The notes beneath the pieces are model-generated. The model saw only the letters and a list, made by a program, of their open reading frames with translations. It was not told the DNA's origin and did no database searches. From NCBI GenBank assembly GCA_025558095.1, contig JAIVFI010000031.1, forward strand, positions 372,001-436,000: a stretch of DNA of 64,000 bases, written 5' to 3'. Each line of letters begins with the position of its first letter. Positions within the stretch are counted from its first letter, which is position 1. The translations under genes were made by a program, and so were the position numbers. Shown here piece by piece: positions 33,401-44,108 of this stretch. Source of the stretch: Hyaloraphidium curvatum. Its lineage: Eukaryota; Monoblepharomycota; Hyaloraphidiomycetes; Hyaloraphidiales; Hyaloraphidiaceae.

Positions 33401-34850
33401 ATGCAACGCGTTCTGCTGACGGGAGCTTCGAAGCGGGCCGGCGTCTCCCATGCGCCACAGGCACGATTCTTCGCGACGGCGCATGCCCCGCTGCCTGGAT
33501 CCCCGGTTTCGGCATCCGAAGCCGTCCAGTTGATCAAAAGCCATGACCGGGTCTACGTGCATTCTTTCTCCGGCACCCCGTTCAATCTCTTGAAAGCTCT
33601 AAGCGAGCGCGAGGACGTCCGTGGGGTTGAGCTCATTCACTACGGTCTCCAAGGAGAGTCTCCATGTGCGACGGTTGACCAGGACTGGTTGAAGGCCGGA
33701 CGAGCACCTCGTTTCAAGATCAATAATCTGTTCGTTGGGCCTTCGTTGCGGAAAGCTGTGGAGGAAGGGCGATCGACATACACGCCAGTGATGGTCTCCG
33801 AGGCGCCGTTGGCGATTCGCAACGGACCTCTTACTCCTGACGTTGCTCTCCTCACCGTTTCGCCACCGGATGCGGACGGGAACTGCTCGGTCGGTCTGGA
33901 GGCCACGGCGGGCTTCGCAGCAGCCGAAATGGCGAAAGTCATCCTCGCCGAGGTCAACCCGCACGTGCCGAACATTCCTGGGGCCGTGATACCTTTCGCG
34001 CGGATCAGCCGATACATTTACAACGACAAGCCACTGCAAGAATTGAAGGCCAAGCCCCCGTCTGAGCTCGAGAAGCAGATTGGCCGCCACGTCGCCGCCC
34101 TCGTCCCCGACGGGGCGACCCTTCAGGTTGGCATCGGCGGCGTTCCGGATGCAGTGTGCCAATCGCTGCTGGAGAACCACAAGGGGCTCGGTCTGCACAC
34201 GGAGATGATTGGGGACGGGCCAGTCGAGCTTATCAAGGCTGGCGTGATCACGAACGTAAACAAGAAGATACACCGCGGCAAGAGCTTGTTCACGTTCGTT
34301 TACGGATCGGGCAAGCTCTACGACTTCCTGCGAGAAAACACTAAGGATGTCCTGAGCATGGATGCCGCTTTCGTGAACGACCCCTGCGTCATACGGCAGA
34401 ACGACAAGGCCACGGCGATCAACGCGGCGATCGAGATCGACCTCACCGGGCAGGTCGCTGCCGATTCCGTGGGCACCAGGCAGATATCTGGCATCGGGGG
34501 ACAGCTCGACTTCATCCACGGGTGCGCGCATTCGGCGGGCGGGGTGCCGATCGTTTGCCTTCCCTCTACATCCGCGCACGGGACGTCGAGGATCGTGCCC
34601 ACTTTGAAGCCCGGTACCGGCGTTGTGACTTCGCGCTACCATGTACGTTGGGTCGTCACCGAGCACGGCGCGGTGAATCTCTTTGGTGAGTTCTACCGCC
34701 TTCTTAAGGGAGCGGACAGGACCCTGACGACCCCGCCCAGGGCTGAACTACGTGCAAAGAGCGCAGGCATTGATTTCGATAGCGGCTCCGGAACATCGTG
34801 GGCAGCTGGAACTTGCGGCGTTCGAAAGGTACCGGCTTAAGGCATGGTAA
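33401..34850 (+). CDS. Mitochondrial acetyl-CoA hydrolase/CoA-transferase
   Basis: Two exons (33401-34685, 34741-34850) give 464 residues. The N-terminus (MQRVLLTGASKRAGVSHAPQ...RFFATAHAP) looks like a mitochondrial presequence. The two CoA-transferase lobes follow: ASEAVQLIKSHDRVYVHSF, VSPPDADGNCSVGLE, LQVGIGGVPDAV, LHTEMIGDGPVELI, INAAIEIDLTGQV and SGIGGQLDFIHG. The last intron (55 nt) restores the family ending GLNYVQRAQALISIAAPEHR. Enzymes of this family move CoA between acetate and succinate or other short acids, or hydrolyse acetyl-CoA. The sequence looks closer to the 4-hydroxybutyrate/acetate CoA-transferase branch than to yeast Ach1, but that needs a tree. Confidence 0.9.
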
Positions 34851-35050
34851 TGTGTGACGCATAGATGAAACCAGGAAGATGATACAGGCGGCAGACCAGT
34901 CGGCTCCTTTCTCTAGCCTCCACGACCTCCCCGTCCTATTCTGCACTTTGGATGCTTCATTGATTCAGCACGTCCTTGAGGTCGCCTGTCAGATCCTCCT
35001 CGATCCAACTGAATGATTGAGAGGTAAAGTGGCAGCCATCTAAAGTACCG
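34851..35050. other. Convergent 3' region
   Basis: These 200 bp lie between the 3' ends of two convergent genes. No gene is seen. Confidence 0.4.
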
Positions 35051-35553
35051 CTACGCATACCGCTTCACCGCGCCGCCGCAAGTGTTCTTGACCCTCACGC
35101 CCTGCTCCTGAGCGCTGCGGAGCAGCAGCTCCATCATCTTGCCTTCATAACCCTCGTTGGCGTGTTCCAGAGGGACCTCGCAGTGCACCACGGTCCAGAG
35201 CCCATGAGGATGATCGCGATACTCAAGCAGCGCAACGCCTCGAAACGAAAAGGTCTGAATGTAAAGCTCCTCCTACCCCGAGCCAGATGTCTCCCACCAA
35301 ACGGCTCTGCAGACGCGGGAGCGAACCTGAGCTCCACCCGATTCTTTTCCGGCAGCCATCGAGGCTCTGGGGTTTCTCCTGTTTCAACGCTGGGCCGGCG
35401 GATGTGGTACGGATGCGCTGGCAAAGGCACAGGTGACTCAGCGTGCTTCAACGCCCCTTGGCTACGTTCCTCCGTACCGCGCGGGCCGCCGTCCGAGACC
35501 ACGGTCGATGTAAAGGATGTAGGCGAGACGGGTGACTTGGGTTGGTGCTCCAT
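35051..35553 (-). CDS. NATD1-like GCN5-related N-acetyltransferase domain protein
   Basis: The last exon (35272-35051) is clear: LYIQTFSFRGVALLEYRD, HCEVPLEHANEGYEGKMMELLL and CGGAVKRYA follow the small acetyltransferase domain found in NATD1/YjdJ proteins (strand, H-x-E-V-P, helix, C-x-x-V-x-x-Y). The first exon (35553-35338) and the 65-nt intron 35273-35337 are a best guess that keeps frame and gives 145 residues; an acceptor 18 nt further into the exon also works. In the expected RG-G acetyl-CoA loop, NEGYEGK replaces the usual glycine-rich turn, so acetyl-CoA binding may be weak. The gene starts 99 bp from divergent CIA1. Confidence 0.55.
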
Positions 35554-35652
35554 CTCGCGTTCTTTGCTTGGAGAGTGGGAGTCCACGCGCAACTGCAGTT
35601 GACGACTCCGCCAGCGGGCGGGCGACGCTTCTTCGATCGGCGACAAACAACA
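35554..35652. promoter_or_regulatory. Compact divergent promoter, NATD1-like / CIA1
   Basis: Ninety-nine bp separate the two proposed start codons on opposite strands, so both genes must share core promoter space if both start sites are right. Confidence 0.4.
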
Positions 35653-37082
35653 ATGCTCGAGCTCGTCGCGGAGCTGAAAGGCAGGATTTCCGACCTGTTC
35701 GCAGATCAGAATCAGAATTTGACTCCCCGCATCTTTTTCGACGATTCCGGCGGCGATTTGGGACGCATCGCGTCCTCCGACTGTTATCGCGGATCTGGGG
35801 CCACAACACACGCAGGCCACCTCGACCGGGTCTGGAACCTGGCCTGGCATCCTTCCGGGAGGTTGCTTGCGTCATGCTCGGGCGACAAAACCGTGCGGCT
35901 CTGGGCTCAGGACGCGACGGGGACCTGGGTCGCGACGAACGTCTTGGACGGCATGCACAAGCGGACAGTCCGCAGCGTGTGCTGGTCCCCGGACGGCGAG
36001 CACCTTGCCAGCGCGAGCTTTGACGCGACCACCGGAATCTGGGAAAAGGGCATGGACAGAGGTGGGAAGCGCTGCCGGTGACCGGACCGTCCCACGAACC
36101 ACACGGCATTTGCAGAGTACGAATGTGTCGCGACTTTGGAGGGGCACGAGAACGAAGTGAAGAGCGTGGGCTACTCTGCGGGAGGCAATCTCTTGGCCAC
36201 TTGTAGCCGAGACAAGAGCGTCTGGATCTGGGAGGGTAGGCTTTCCGGCTTCTCCGATCGAACTGCCCAATCGTCACCACGTGCCCGCCTCAGTCGAGGA
36301 CGACACGGACTTCTCGTGCCTCAGCGTGCTCCAGGAGCACACGCAGGACGTGAAGATGGTCTGCTGGCACCCAAACGAAGAACTCCTCGCATCGGCCAGC
36401 TACGACGACACGATTCGAATCTGGAGGGAGAACAGGAACAATGACGACTGGATGTGTTCCGATACGCTTGAAGGGCACACTTCTACCGTGTGGGCTGTTG
36501 ATTTCAACGCGGACGGCAACCATTTGGGTTCGTGGATTGCTGGTCTCTGCTAGCGGCGCGGACCACCAACCTCACACATCATTCACGCGTCAGCTTCGGT
36601 GTCGGACGACTTGTCGTTGCGAATATGGAAGCGCTACGGACCCGGAAACGCCCGAGGAATCCCCACGCCTCGAAATGAGCCGCGGTGGCGGACGGTGATG
36701 GCGAAGCCTGATGCCCATGATCGGACCATCTTCGGCGTCTCGTGGAGCAAGGTGCACGGGAGGATCGCGACGTGCGGGTCGGATAACCGGATACGTGTTT
36801 GGGAGCAGGTAAGCTTGTCGGCTGTGCTCCTGGTTTGGGCTATTGATTGCACACGGTCGACTGACTGAGCGATCGCCGGGGCAGGACGATATTGCCAGCT
36901 CCGATCCCGATAACCTCGTTTGGAGCGTGGTTGCGACTGTGGACAACGCCCACGGACAGAGCGACATCAACTGCGTGGCTTGGAACCCCGTGGATTCCAA
37001 CTCGACGCTTTTGGCCAGCGCTGGAGACGATCAGATGATCCGGATATGGCGGTTAGCAGGCCAGCCGAATGGGCATGTGTAG
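35653..37082 (+). CDS. CIA1: Cytosolic iron-sulfur assembly protein Cia1 (WD40)
   Basis: Six exons (35653-35680, 35816-36061, 36116-36235, 36294-36527, 36594-36808, 36885-37082) give 346 residues forming a seven-bladed WD40 propeller. Blade 1 reads [20 protein letters not shown] once the first intron is removed. Later blades give [59 protein letters not shown] and [12 protein letters not shown]. Cia1 scaffolds late transfer of Fe-S clusters to cytosolic and nuclear apoproteins. The first intron (35681-35815, 135 nt) begins GC and is a multiple of three, so the frame stays open if it is not spliced. The family length and alignment argue strongly that it is removed. Confidence 0.92.
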
Positions 37083-37131
37083 CGATCGTGATGAAAGGAG
37101 CGGCTTTGCGACACCGCCGAAACCCCCAATC

Positions 37132-40100
37132 ATGGACGAGGACCAGGGCGCCGGTGCCGGCGCTGGTCATCGCGGTGGCGGAGGCGATGAGCCAGATCTC
37201 TACGAGAATGACGGCGCGCTGGAGGCGGACGCGGATATGGCGGTGGCCGTCCCCCCGACGCTGGATGCCGGGTCCCCTTGGGAGCAGACCTTAAATCGGT
37301 GGGATTTGCGCGCCTTGCGCGTACACTGGGGCTCATGTTGCTGCTTTACGCGTCTGCTGATGCGGTGGCCTGCGCGACGCGTCCCGACCGTGCCCTGTTC
37401 AGGCTCATTCCGGCCATTGTCAGCATTCGCTTCATCTGCGTCCGCAACTTCGACACTGAACAGCGCCGCACGAGCCAAGCAACCGGATTCATCATCGACC
37501 GGGAGCGTGGGCTGATCCTGACCAACAGACACGTCGTAACGCCAGGTGACCGGTACACGACCTGAGCCCCGGCCGTTCCTCACCATGCCTCGTGAAGGTC
37601 CCATCATCGCGGAGGCAATTCTGAAGAACAAGGAGGAAGTCCGGATATACCCTGTTTATCGAGACCCCGTGCACGATTTCGGCGTGTTCCGTTTCTCGAC
37701 GAAGGAGGTCAAGTACATGGATCTGGTGGAGATACCCCTGGCACCCGAGCTGGCACGCATCGGAGCGGATGTTCGCGTCGTGGGCAACGATTCTGGAGAG
37801 AGGCTTAGCATCCTAAGCGGGGTGATGGCTCGACTCGACCGGAAAGCGCCTACGGTAGGGCCGGCAGCGGAGTTCACTCGAAGCAAGGCGCTCAGATGTC
37901 ATTCGCAGTACGGGGTGGGACGCTTCAACGACTTCAACACCTGTGAGTCTGTTTGCGAGAAAGTTGGGATGTTGCGCCTCAACCAACGCCATGAAACTGT
38001 CCAGTCTACTACCAAGCGGCATCCATGACCTCTGGGGGCTCCTCCGGCTCTCCAGTACTGGACATTTCCGGCCACTGTGTCGCATTGAATGCCGGTGGCG
38101 CCACTGGAGCGGCAGCATCCTCCTTCTTCCTCCCCCTGGATCGAGTGGTTCGTGCCTTGGAGTACATAAAGGAGGGCAAGGAAGTGCCCCGTGGAGATAT
38201 CCAAGCCGTCTTCAAGCACGCCGCCTACGATGAGGTCCGGAGGCTGGGACTCAAGGAAGAGCTCGAGGGCGAAATGCGGAGAGCTTTCCCAGACGGAGAG
38301 GGCATGCTTGTCGTCAGGTGGGCCTCGCTTTCAATTGTATGGCGAGCTTCCGATCATGGCCTTCGGCTTTCGCAGCCAAGTGGTGCCACAGGGACCTGCG
38401 GATGGAAAGCTGGAAGCCGGAGACATTGTCCTGCGGATGAATGGTCAGCTGCTGACAACCTTTGTCCCCTTGGAAGGTGAGCGTCCGCTGTGGCCTCCGT
38501 CGAACCAACTCACATCGCTCCTCGCAACCAGAGATACTGGACTCCAACGTCGGAAATGAGGTCACCTTCGAGATCCATCGAGGCCCGAACATTCTGTCCG
38601 TCTCGGTGACGGTCGAGGACCTGCACTCGACAATGCCGCGAAGATATGTCGAGGTCGGCGGTGGAATCCTTCACGACTTATCGTACCAGATGGCACGCGG
38701 CTTCATGGTTCCGTGTTCGGGTGTCTACGTCGCTTCGGCCGGCTACATGCTATCGCTCGCCGGCGTGAGCCGAAAGTGCATCATTACGAGCCTCGACAAT
38801 CAATCCACTCCGCACTTGGATGACTTCGTACGGATATTCGCCCAACTGAAGGATGGCGACCGCGTCGGTCTCCGCTACTATGCTCTTGGGGATGTGAACA
38901 AAGAGAAGCTCGGAATCCTGCAGGTGAGACTGATGGCGGCGGTTATCGAGTTCTGCCCCAAACGTGCTTGATCGTGAATCAGGTCGACCGCAAATGGCAC
39001 GCCTTCTCGGTGGCAACCCGTGACGACGTCTCCGGACTGTGGCATTACACCTATCCGGAATGCACGACGGGGACAGCCGTGCCAAAGCCCCATTCCGCGG
39101 CGAGAATTCACATCGACAACCCCATCGCGGACAAAATTGTGCCGGCGCTCGTGCTGATCGAGTTCCGGATGCCTTTCAAGGTGGACGGGACTTCGCTGCT
39201 GGTGCACACGGGCATTGGCGTCGTCGTGGATCGGGAGAAAGGACTTATCGTGACGGATCGGCATTCGGTCCCCACTGCCATGGGCGATGTGGTGCTCACT
39301 TTTGCCAACTCGGTGCTGGTGCAAGGACGCGTCGTCTTCATCCACCAGCTCTACAACATCGCGGTTTTGGCCTACGACACCAAGGTCTTGGGGGACACCG
39401 AGGTCGCGGAGATCGAGTGGAGCGACAAGAAGCTGGCGCAGGGCGACACGGTGCTGCAGGTCTGCCTCACAAAGTCCTTCCACGTCGTCGTGCGTTCCAC
39501 TGTGGTCACAAACGTTCGCGCGTTCTTCATCACGGAAACCTTGCCTCCGACCTTCCGTGCCACCAACCAAGAGGGCATCGAGCTCGACAACCCCTTGGCT
39601 GCCTACGGTGTGTTGTGCGATCCCGAGACGGGCAAGGTGCAATCCGTGTGGATCGCGTACACAAAGTACTCGTCCAAGGGCAGCCGGCACGAGTTCGGAA
39701 TGGGCTTTCCTGCGGACCTGTTGCTCCCTTTCCTCAACATCCTGCGGCAAGGCGTGGTCCCCAGGCTCATGTGCCCCGAGATCGAGCTTGGCTACGCGCA
39801 CGTCGCCCAAGCGCGCCTCCTGGGCGTTCCGGACGAGTGGGTGAAGAGGATCGAGGGCGGCCAGTCCAGTCGGCGGAACGTGGTCGTGGTTCGGAGGGTC
39901 ACCAGTGGCACAGAAGCGGGCGAGATTCTCAAGGAGGGGGACCTGATCCTTGCCGTGGACAGTACCGTTGCTACTGTGTTTACGGACGTTGTGGGCTACC
40001 CTGACAAGACCGAGCTTCTTCTGGTGAGGGCGTCACGGATTAGGAGAAGCACACGCGCGCTGAGCTGGTGAAACCCACCCAGACTACCTTCAGGAACGGT

Positions 40101-40753
40101 TCCGTCTTCGAGGCCAAGGTGCCCGCTTCGGAGCTGTCTCCGATTGGCACCACCCGGATCGTCGGCTGGGCAGGCGCCGTTTTCCAAAGTGAGTGTTCGC
40201 CCGTTTGCCGATGACCCTCATCCCAACATTGTCGTCCACAGTGCCCCATCGGCAGGTCTATTCGCAGCTGAAGAAGGTTCCGAACGGCGTCTACTGCGCT
40301 GTTGTTTTCAGCGGGAGCCCGGCCGAGCTGTACGGCCTTCGATCCATGACTTGGGTGACCGAGATCGGTGGCAAGCCCATCAACGACCTCGACTCCATGT
40401 TGGCGGCGGTGCAGGCCGTGCCGGATGAGACTTTCGTCCTGGTCAAGATGTACCATGCGTTCTCGCGCCAGACCAAGGTTCTCTCGATCAGGTGCGTGGC
40501 GCAGTTCTGAGTGCCACGAGCTCGACGTGACGTGCTTGTTCGCCGTAGAAACAACGAGCACTACTATTCGACGTGGGAGATTGTCGGCGTGAGCAAGAAG
40601 AGAAAGCCGTCGGTGGTCGGCAACGGCGACGCCAGTGCGATGGTGGTCGATTCCCCTGAATCTCCGGATTCGGAAAGGCTCGAGCGATGGACGGATCACG
40701 AGATAGTGTGGACTCTGCAGAAACCAGACGGAGCGCCTCGCGCCGCTTCGTGA
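37132..40753 (+). CDS. NMA111: HtrA-type nuclear serine protease, Nma111 family
   Basis: Eleven exons (37132-37298, 37403-37545, 37598-37854, 37909-37942, 38005-38317, 38376-38476, 38532-38923, 38983-40023, 40083-40188, 40242-40491, 40549-40753) give 1002 residues, the usual length of Nma111. The catalytic triad is visible in the first protease domain: His in LTNRHVV (~98), Asp in DPVHDFG (~130) and Ser in GGSSGSPV (~214). PDZ-like segments follow ([20 protein letters not shown]). A second, degenerate protease half has VTDRHSVPT in place of a functional His region and lacks the GxSG site, as is normal for this family. Nma111 is a nuclear HtrA protease with roles in stress and cell death. Only 49 bp separate it from the CIA1 stop. 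Confidence 0.93.
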
Positions 40754-40938
40754 TCTGACTGCACTTGATCATGGCGACTCTGTCTCGGTGTGTGGCAAGA
40801 TACCCCTGGAATGTAGATTTCGTCATGCTGTGTCACGGGAAGTTGATGGTCAATTGAGTCGTCAGCGCGCGCGGATGTGCGTAGCCGGTAGGCCCGGGCG
40901 GTGATCAAGGCGGGACCCCGCTAAACATCAAAACAGCG

Positions 40939-41409
40939 ATGGCCGACTACAAGAGCCCAATCAAGCCCATGGCGACGGAGGAGCCGAAGCTGGTCGTGGT
41001 AAGCACGATGAAAGCGCTCGACCTCGCGGTTTGTGCCAACTTCTCCGCGGCAGCTCAATGGTGCCTACGAGGACCCGGGGTGTGCGACCTTCACGCTGAA
41101 CGAGGAGGACCACACTCTGGGCAACTCGCTGCGTTACATGATAATGAAGAAGTGAGATTTGAAAGTGACTCGCCAGCTGAGCGGGATCTCATGTTTCGCT
41201 GAAGCCCGAAGACCGACTACTGCGGCTACTCGAACCCCCACCCCTCTGAAGACAAGATTAACCTCCGTATTCAGACGGACGGGTCCTGCCCCGCTACCGA
41301 CGTCCTTTCCAAAGGCCTGGATGATCTCATGGATCTCTGCGACCACGTTCTGGAGACCTTTGACGCCGCTGTGGCATCGAGGCGGTCGTCTTCGCGGGCG
41401 AAGAAGTGA
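40939..41409 (+). CDS. RPC19: RNA polymerase I/III subunit AC19
   Basis: Three exons (40939-40998, 41054-41151, 41205-41409) give 120 residues. The alpha-like dimerisation motif reads TFTLNEEDHTLGNSLRYMIM, followed by DYCGYSNPHPSEDKINLRIQ across the second intron. This pattern is specific to AC19/Rpc19, the Rpb11-like partner of AC40 in RNA polymerases I and III. The introns are 55 and 53 nt. The C-terminus is basic (RRSSSRAKK). It is the fourth gene of a tight co-directional run, but separate promoters are expected. Confidence 0.95.
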
Positions 41410-41718
41410 GGACTTTTCGGGCACCTGATCCACTGGAGCCAGTCTCTATCGGTGGCATCGCTGCACTCGGACATGTCGACCGGAGCTGTGTCGAGGTTGC
41501 GCGTCCAGCAGTGGATGACCGCTACATTCTTGTGCCTCGACAGCACGCTTCCCTCGTGATTGCTGGACGATGAGGACACAGCGTTGTCTTTCGCAGAGCG
41601 CTCTTGCTCATCCCGAGTGGAAGGGCAGTGTGCACGACGGACCTTTCATTGGAAGGATGAGCAGGGGAGCCCTCTCGGGTCAGCTTATCAGAGGTTGAAT
41701 CAGACTACAATGCCCAAA
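41410..41718. other. Convergent 3' region, 309 bp
   Basis: It lies between the RPC19 stop and the 3' end of the minus-strand hypothetical gene. A long plus-strand open frame starting here runs antisense to that gene and is treated as a shadow. Confidence 0.4.
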
Positions 41719-42951
41719 TCACAGTGCCGGGGCACCTCCTTGCTTGCTGAGAAAGTCCCAAACCTGGGATGGCTGCAGGTCGAGGTGGTCTTCTACCTCC
41801 AGCTCCTCCAGGACTTTGCTGCCCCACTTCTCCTTCGCCGCGGCCACGTCGTAGGCGTCGCCACATCCGTCGCAATCGGGATCGAACTGTTTGCGGACTC
41901 TCTGCACGAGCCAGCAGTCGTCGGTGTTTGCCTCTCGTTCGCCAATGTCGAACTCGAGCACCCCGACGGAGCTGAAGAGCAGAAGCCAGAGCACGTGATC
42001 GGGAATCAGCTCGGTCGTGTATCCATCGAAGTCTGCAAAGAGGTGCTCTCGGATCCGCTTCGTATTGATTTTGGACAGACCGTCGGCGCGCCGGTGTTCG
42101 ACTGGTTCCCAGCATCTCAAGTCCATTGCAGCATCATTGAGCTGGGGCGGTGCCTCGTAGAGGTTGCTGGCAACCATCGTCCAGTCCTGGTCCGACAGGA
42201 GCGGTCTGATGGAGAGGACGAAAAGAAACTCGGTGCGTTTACGTCGCATATTCAGTGCGGCTTCGAGCCCAGTCGGAGCAGCAAACGGGCACCAGAGCTT
42301 CGTGTGAACAGTGACGTGCTCGAGCTGGTAACCTGCCCACGTCCCCTTTGTACTGATCGTAATGTTGCGGGCGATAGCCTCCCTGAGGTTCCTCGAGATG
42401 CCGTTCTCCCACAACAGCTTCCTCACAGACTGCCTGATGCGGCCTGCAATGTCCGGCGGAAAATCCACGTGGCACTCGTAGTCATCGATCCGGATCCAAT
42501 CGGTGTCGGGCACCTCGGCCTCCTGCTTCTCCGAGTTCTCACGATCGTCAGCAATTCGGCAAGCAACGTAGGCTTCCCACAGCGACCTCAGATGCTCGCG
42601 AGGGAATGCCGTCCATTCGGCCGGTGCGCAGATGAGACCGAAATACTCCCAGGGAGTTGGAGTTGCGACACTCGGGCGGGCAGCGGTGATCGATGTCGGG
42701 CCAAGCGCACGCGGACGGCCAGTGCCCGCGTCCGGAGGGGCAGCGATGATCGAAGGGGCCGGATGAGCAGTGCCGAGATTCCGACCAGCGCTCCCGAGTC
42801 CGCGCGTCGAAGTTGTCGGTCGAACAGGGCCGTTTGCTGCGAGCGCGGACGAGGCGCGATCCTTGACAGGAGCGGTGCCGAGATGAAGCACCAAACGGCG
42901 CGGGGGCGGTTGCTGAAGTCCGGACGAGCTTTCTTCGCTTGCCGCGGTCAT
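41719..42951 (-). CDS. Hypothetical protein, 410 aa
   Basis: This is a single exon with no recognised domain. The first ~95 residues are Pro/Ala/Ser-rich and disordered. From ~97 the sequence looks folded: WEYFGLICAPAEWTAFPREH, DWIRIDDYECHVDFPPDIAG, LLWENGISRNLREAIARN, and a hydrophobic stretch (LIPDHVLWLLLFSSVGVLEF) that could be a buried helix. Near the C-terminus is a small Cys pair (PDCDGCGDAYD). A long antisense frame on the plus strand has atypical composition, so this strand is preferred. Function unknown; it could be lineage-specific. Confidence 0.55.
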   Translation of the reverse strand: MTAASEESSSGLQQPPPRRLVLHLGTAPVKDRASSALAANGPVRPTTSTRGLGSAGRNLGTAHPAPSIIAAPPDAGTGRPRALGPTSITAARPSVATPTPWEYFGLICAPAEWTAFPREHLRSLWEAYVACRIADDRENSEKQEAEVPDTDWIRIDDYECHVDFPPDIAGRIRQSVRKLLWENGISRNLREAIARNITISTKGTWAGYQLEHVTVHTKLWCPFAAPTGLEAALNMRRKRTEFLFVLSIRPLLSDQDWTMVASNLYEAPPQLNDAAMDLRCWEPVEHRRADGLSKINTKRIREHLFADFDGYTTELIPDHVLWLLLFSSVGVLEFDIGEREANTDDCWLVQRVRKQFDPDCDGCGDAYDVAAAKEKWGSKVLEELEVEDHLDLQPSQVWDFLSKQGGAPAL

Positions 42952-43235
42952 GCGACCGCGCTCGCGCGAGCTCTCTTCATGGCTCTCTGCGAGCTTTTAG
43001 GGCTCCGCTGCGGGACACGGGACGCGTGTGGAGGGTCGTGCGAACTCATCAATCTCCACCTTGCGTCACCCCAGCACACAGGAAAGAATCTCGCCACCGT
43101 ACAATCTTTGAACCCGTATTGTTCACCGGCCAAAGTAATCGTGTGGCTTGCGGACGTTCGGACGAGGTCCGATCTGGAATCGGACTTTACCGCAGTGGAA
43201 CAACAGACAGCATCAATCCAACTCTAGCAGAGATC

Positions 43236-43967
43236 TCAAACCAGCACTTGTTCCTCATTGCTCTCTGTCGTCAGCATGCCGGTGCGGACGTCCGCGCCAC
43301 AGATGTCGCGGAATGCCGATACCAGCGCCCTTTCCATCTCTTTGCACGATTGCTCATCGATGCCCCGAACAAATTCCGAAACGACGACGATGCGTCGCGA
43401 GCTTTCGTGCACGAGGCCCTGGCGAGCTTGCCTCCAGATGAAATGACGGGTGAGGCCCACGCTTCCTGTGAAGTAGGCCAGCTCTCCAGGTGCCATGTCC
43501 TTCGTCTCCGCGTCATCCAGCGCCAAGAACGTGTCACCGACCTCGGACCGTCGCAAAAGGATGTCTCCGCCGTTGGAAGCAGCCGCCACGCGGTCGAGGT
43601 CGAAAGCGCCCGCTGGAAGAAAGTTCTCCAAGCACATCGAATTGTAGAGGTCTACGAGCGGGTTCACGGAAAACGGGCTCGTCCCAGGCTTGATCCGCTT
43701 TGTCAGGGACTCGATCGCGGGAGGATACGAAGATACTTTAATCCCGGCCGCCTTCAAGGCGGTCCTAAAGGTGGCAATGTGCGGATGCGGTCCGTTTCTC
43801 GGTGCGTCGGCAACACGCGACCATGCCGCGGTCCATCGAGAGCGGATCGCTTCGTTCCGAGCCAACACACGCTCCTCCGGCACATCGTTCGGCATGGTCA
43901 CCGAAAGGACCAGCACGCGTAGCCCAGGAATGGCAGAAAAGACGTTGGGTCGTACGATGAGCTTCAT
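43236..43967 (-). CDS. B3/B4 tRNA-binding-domain protein
   Basis: This is a single exon of 243 residues. The sequence follows the stand-alone B3/4 domain related to part of the phenylalanyl-tRNA synthetase beta subunit: KLIVRPNVFSAIPGLRVLVL, FRTALKAAGIKVSSYPPAIE, NPLVDLYNSMCLENFLPAGAFDLD, EVGDTFLALDD and ELAYFTGSVGLTRHFIWRQA. Stand-alone members occur in bacteria and fungi. Some are linked to editing or amino-acid recognition, but the exact role is not established. It starts 141 bp from the divergent acyltransferase gene. Confidence 0.82.
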   Translation of the reverse strand: MKLIVRPNVFSAIPGLRVLVLSVTMPNDVPEERVLARNEAIRSRWTAAWSRVADAPRNGPHPHIATFRTALKAAGIKVSSYPPAIESLTKRIKPGTSPFSVNPLVDLYNSMCLENFLPAGAFDLDRVAAASNGGDILLRRSEVGDTFLALDDAETKDMAPGELAYFTGSVGLTRHFIWRQARQGLVHESSRRIVVVSEFVRGIDEQSCKEMERALVSAFRDICGADVRTGMLTTESNEEQVLV

Positions 43968-44108
43968 GCCGAGCTCTGCCCGTCAATGCGCGTTGTCCGT
44001 GGCGTAAGCCGCTTCGGGCACGCGATGCTACAAAAATGGAACAGAAAAAAAGAACAGACGGCGAATGAAGACCCGGAAGCGTGTCGCTCGAAGCTCGAGT
44101 GATCGTCG

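Noticed and set aside
35554-35850. Upstream extension of the NATD1-like frame
   Set aside because: It would run antisense through the first two exons of CIA1; the Met at 35,553 is a better start.
41560-43227. Long plus-strand open frame (555 codons)
   Set aside because: It is antisense to the 410-residue minus-strand gene and has an atypical Cys/Arg-rich translation with no domain-like order. It is treated as a GC-driven shadow.
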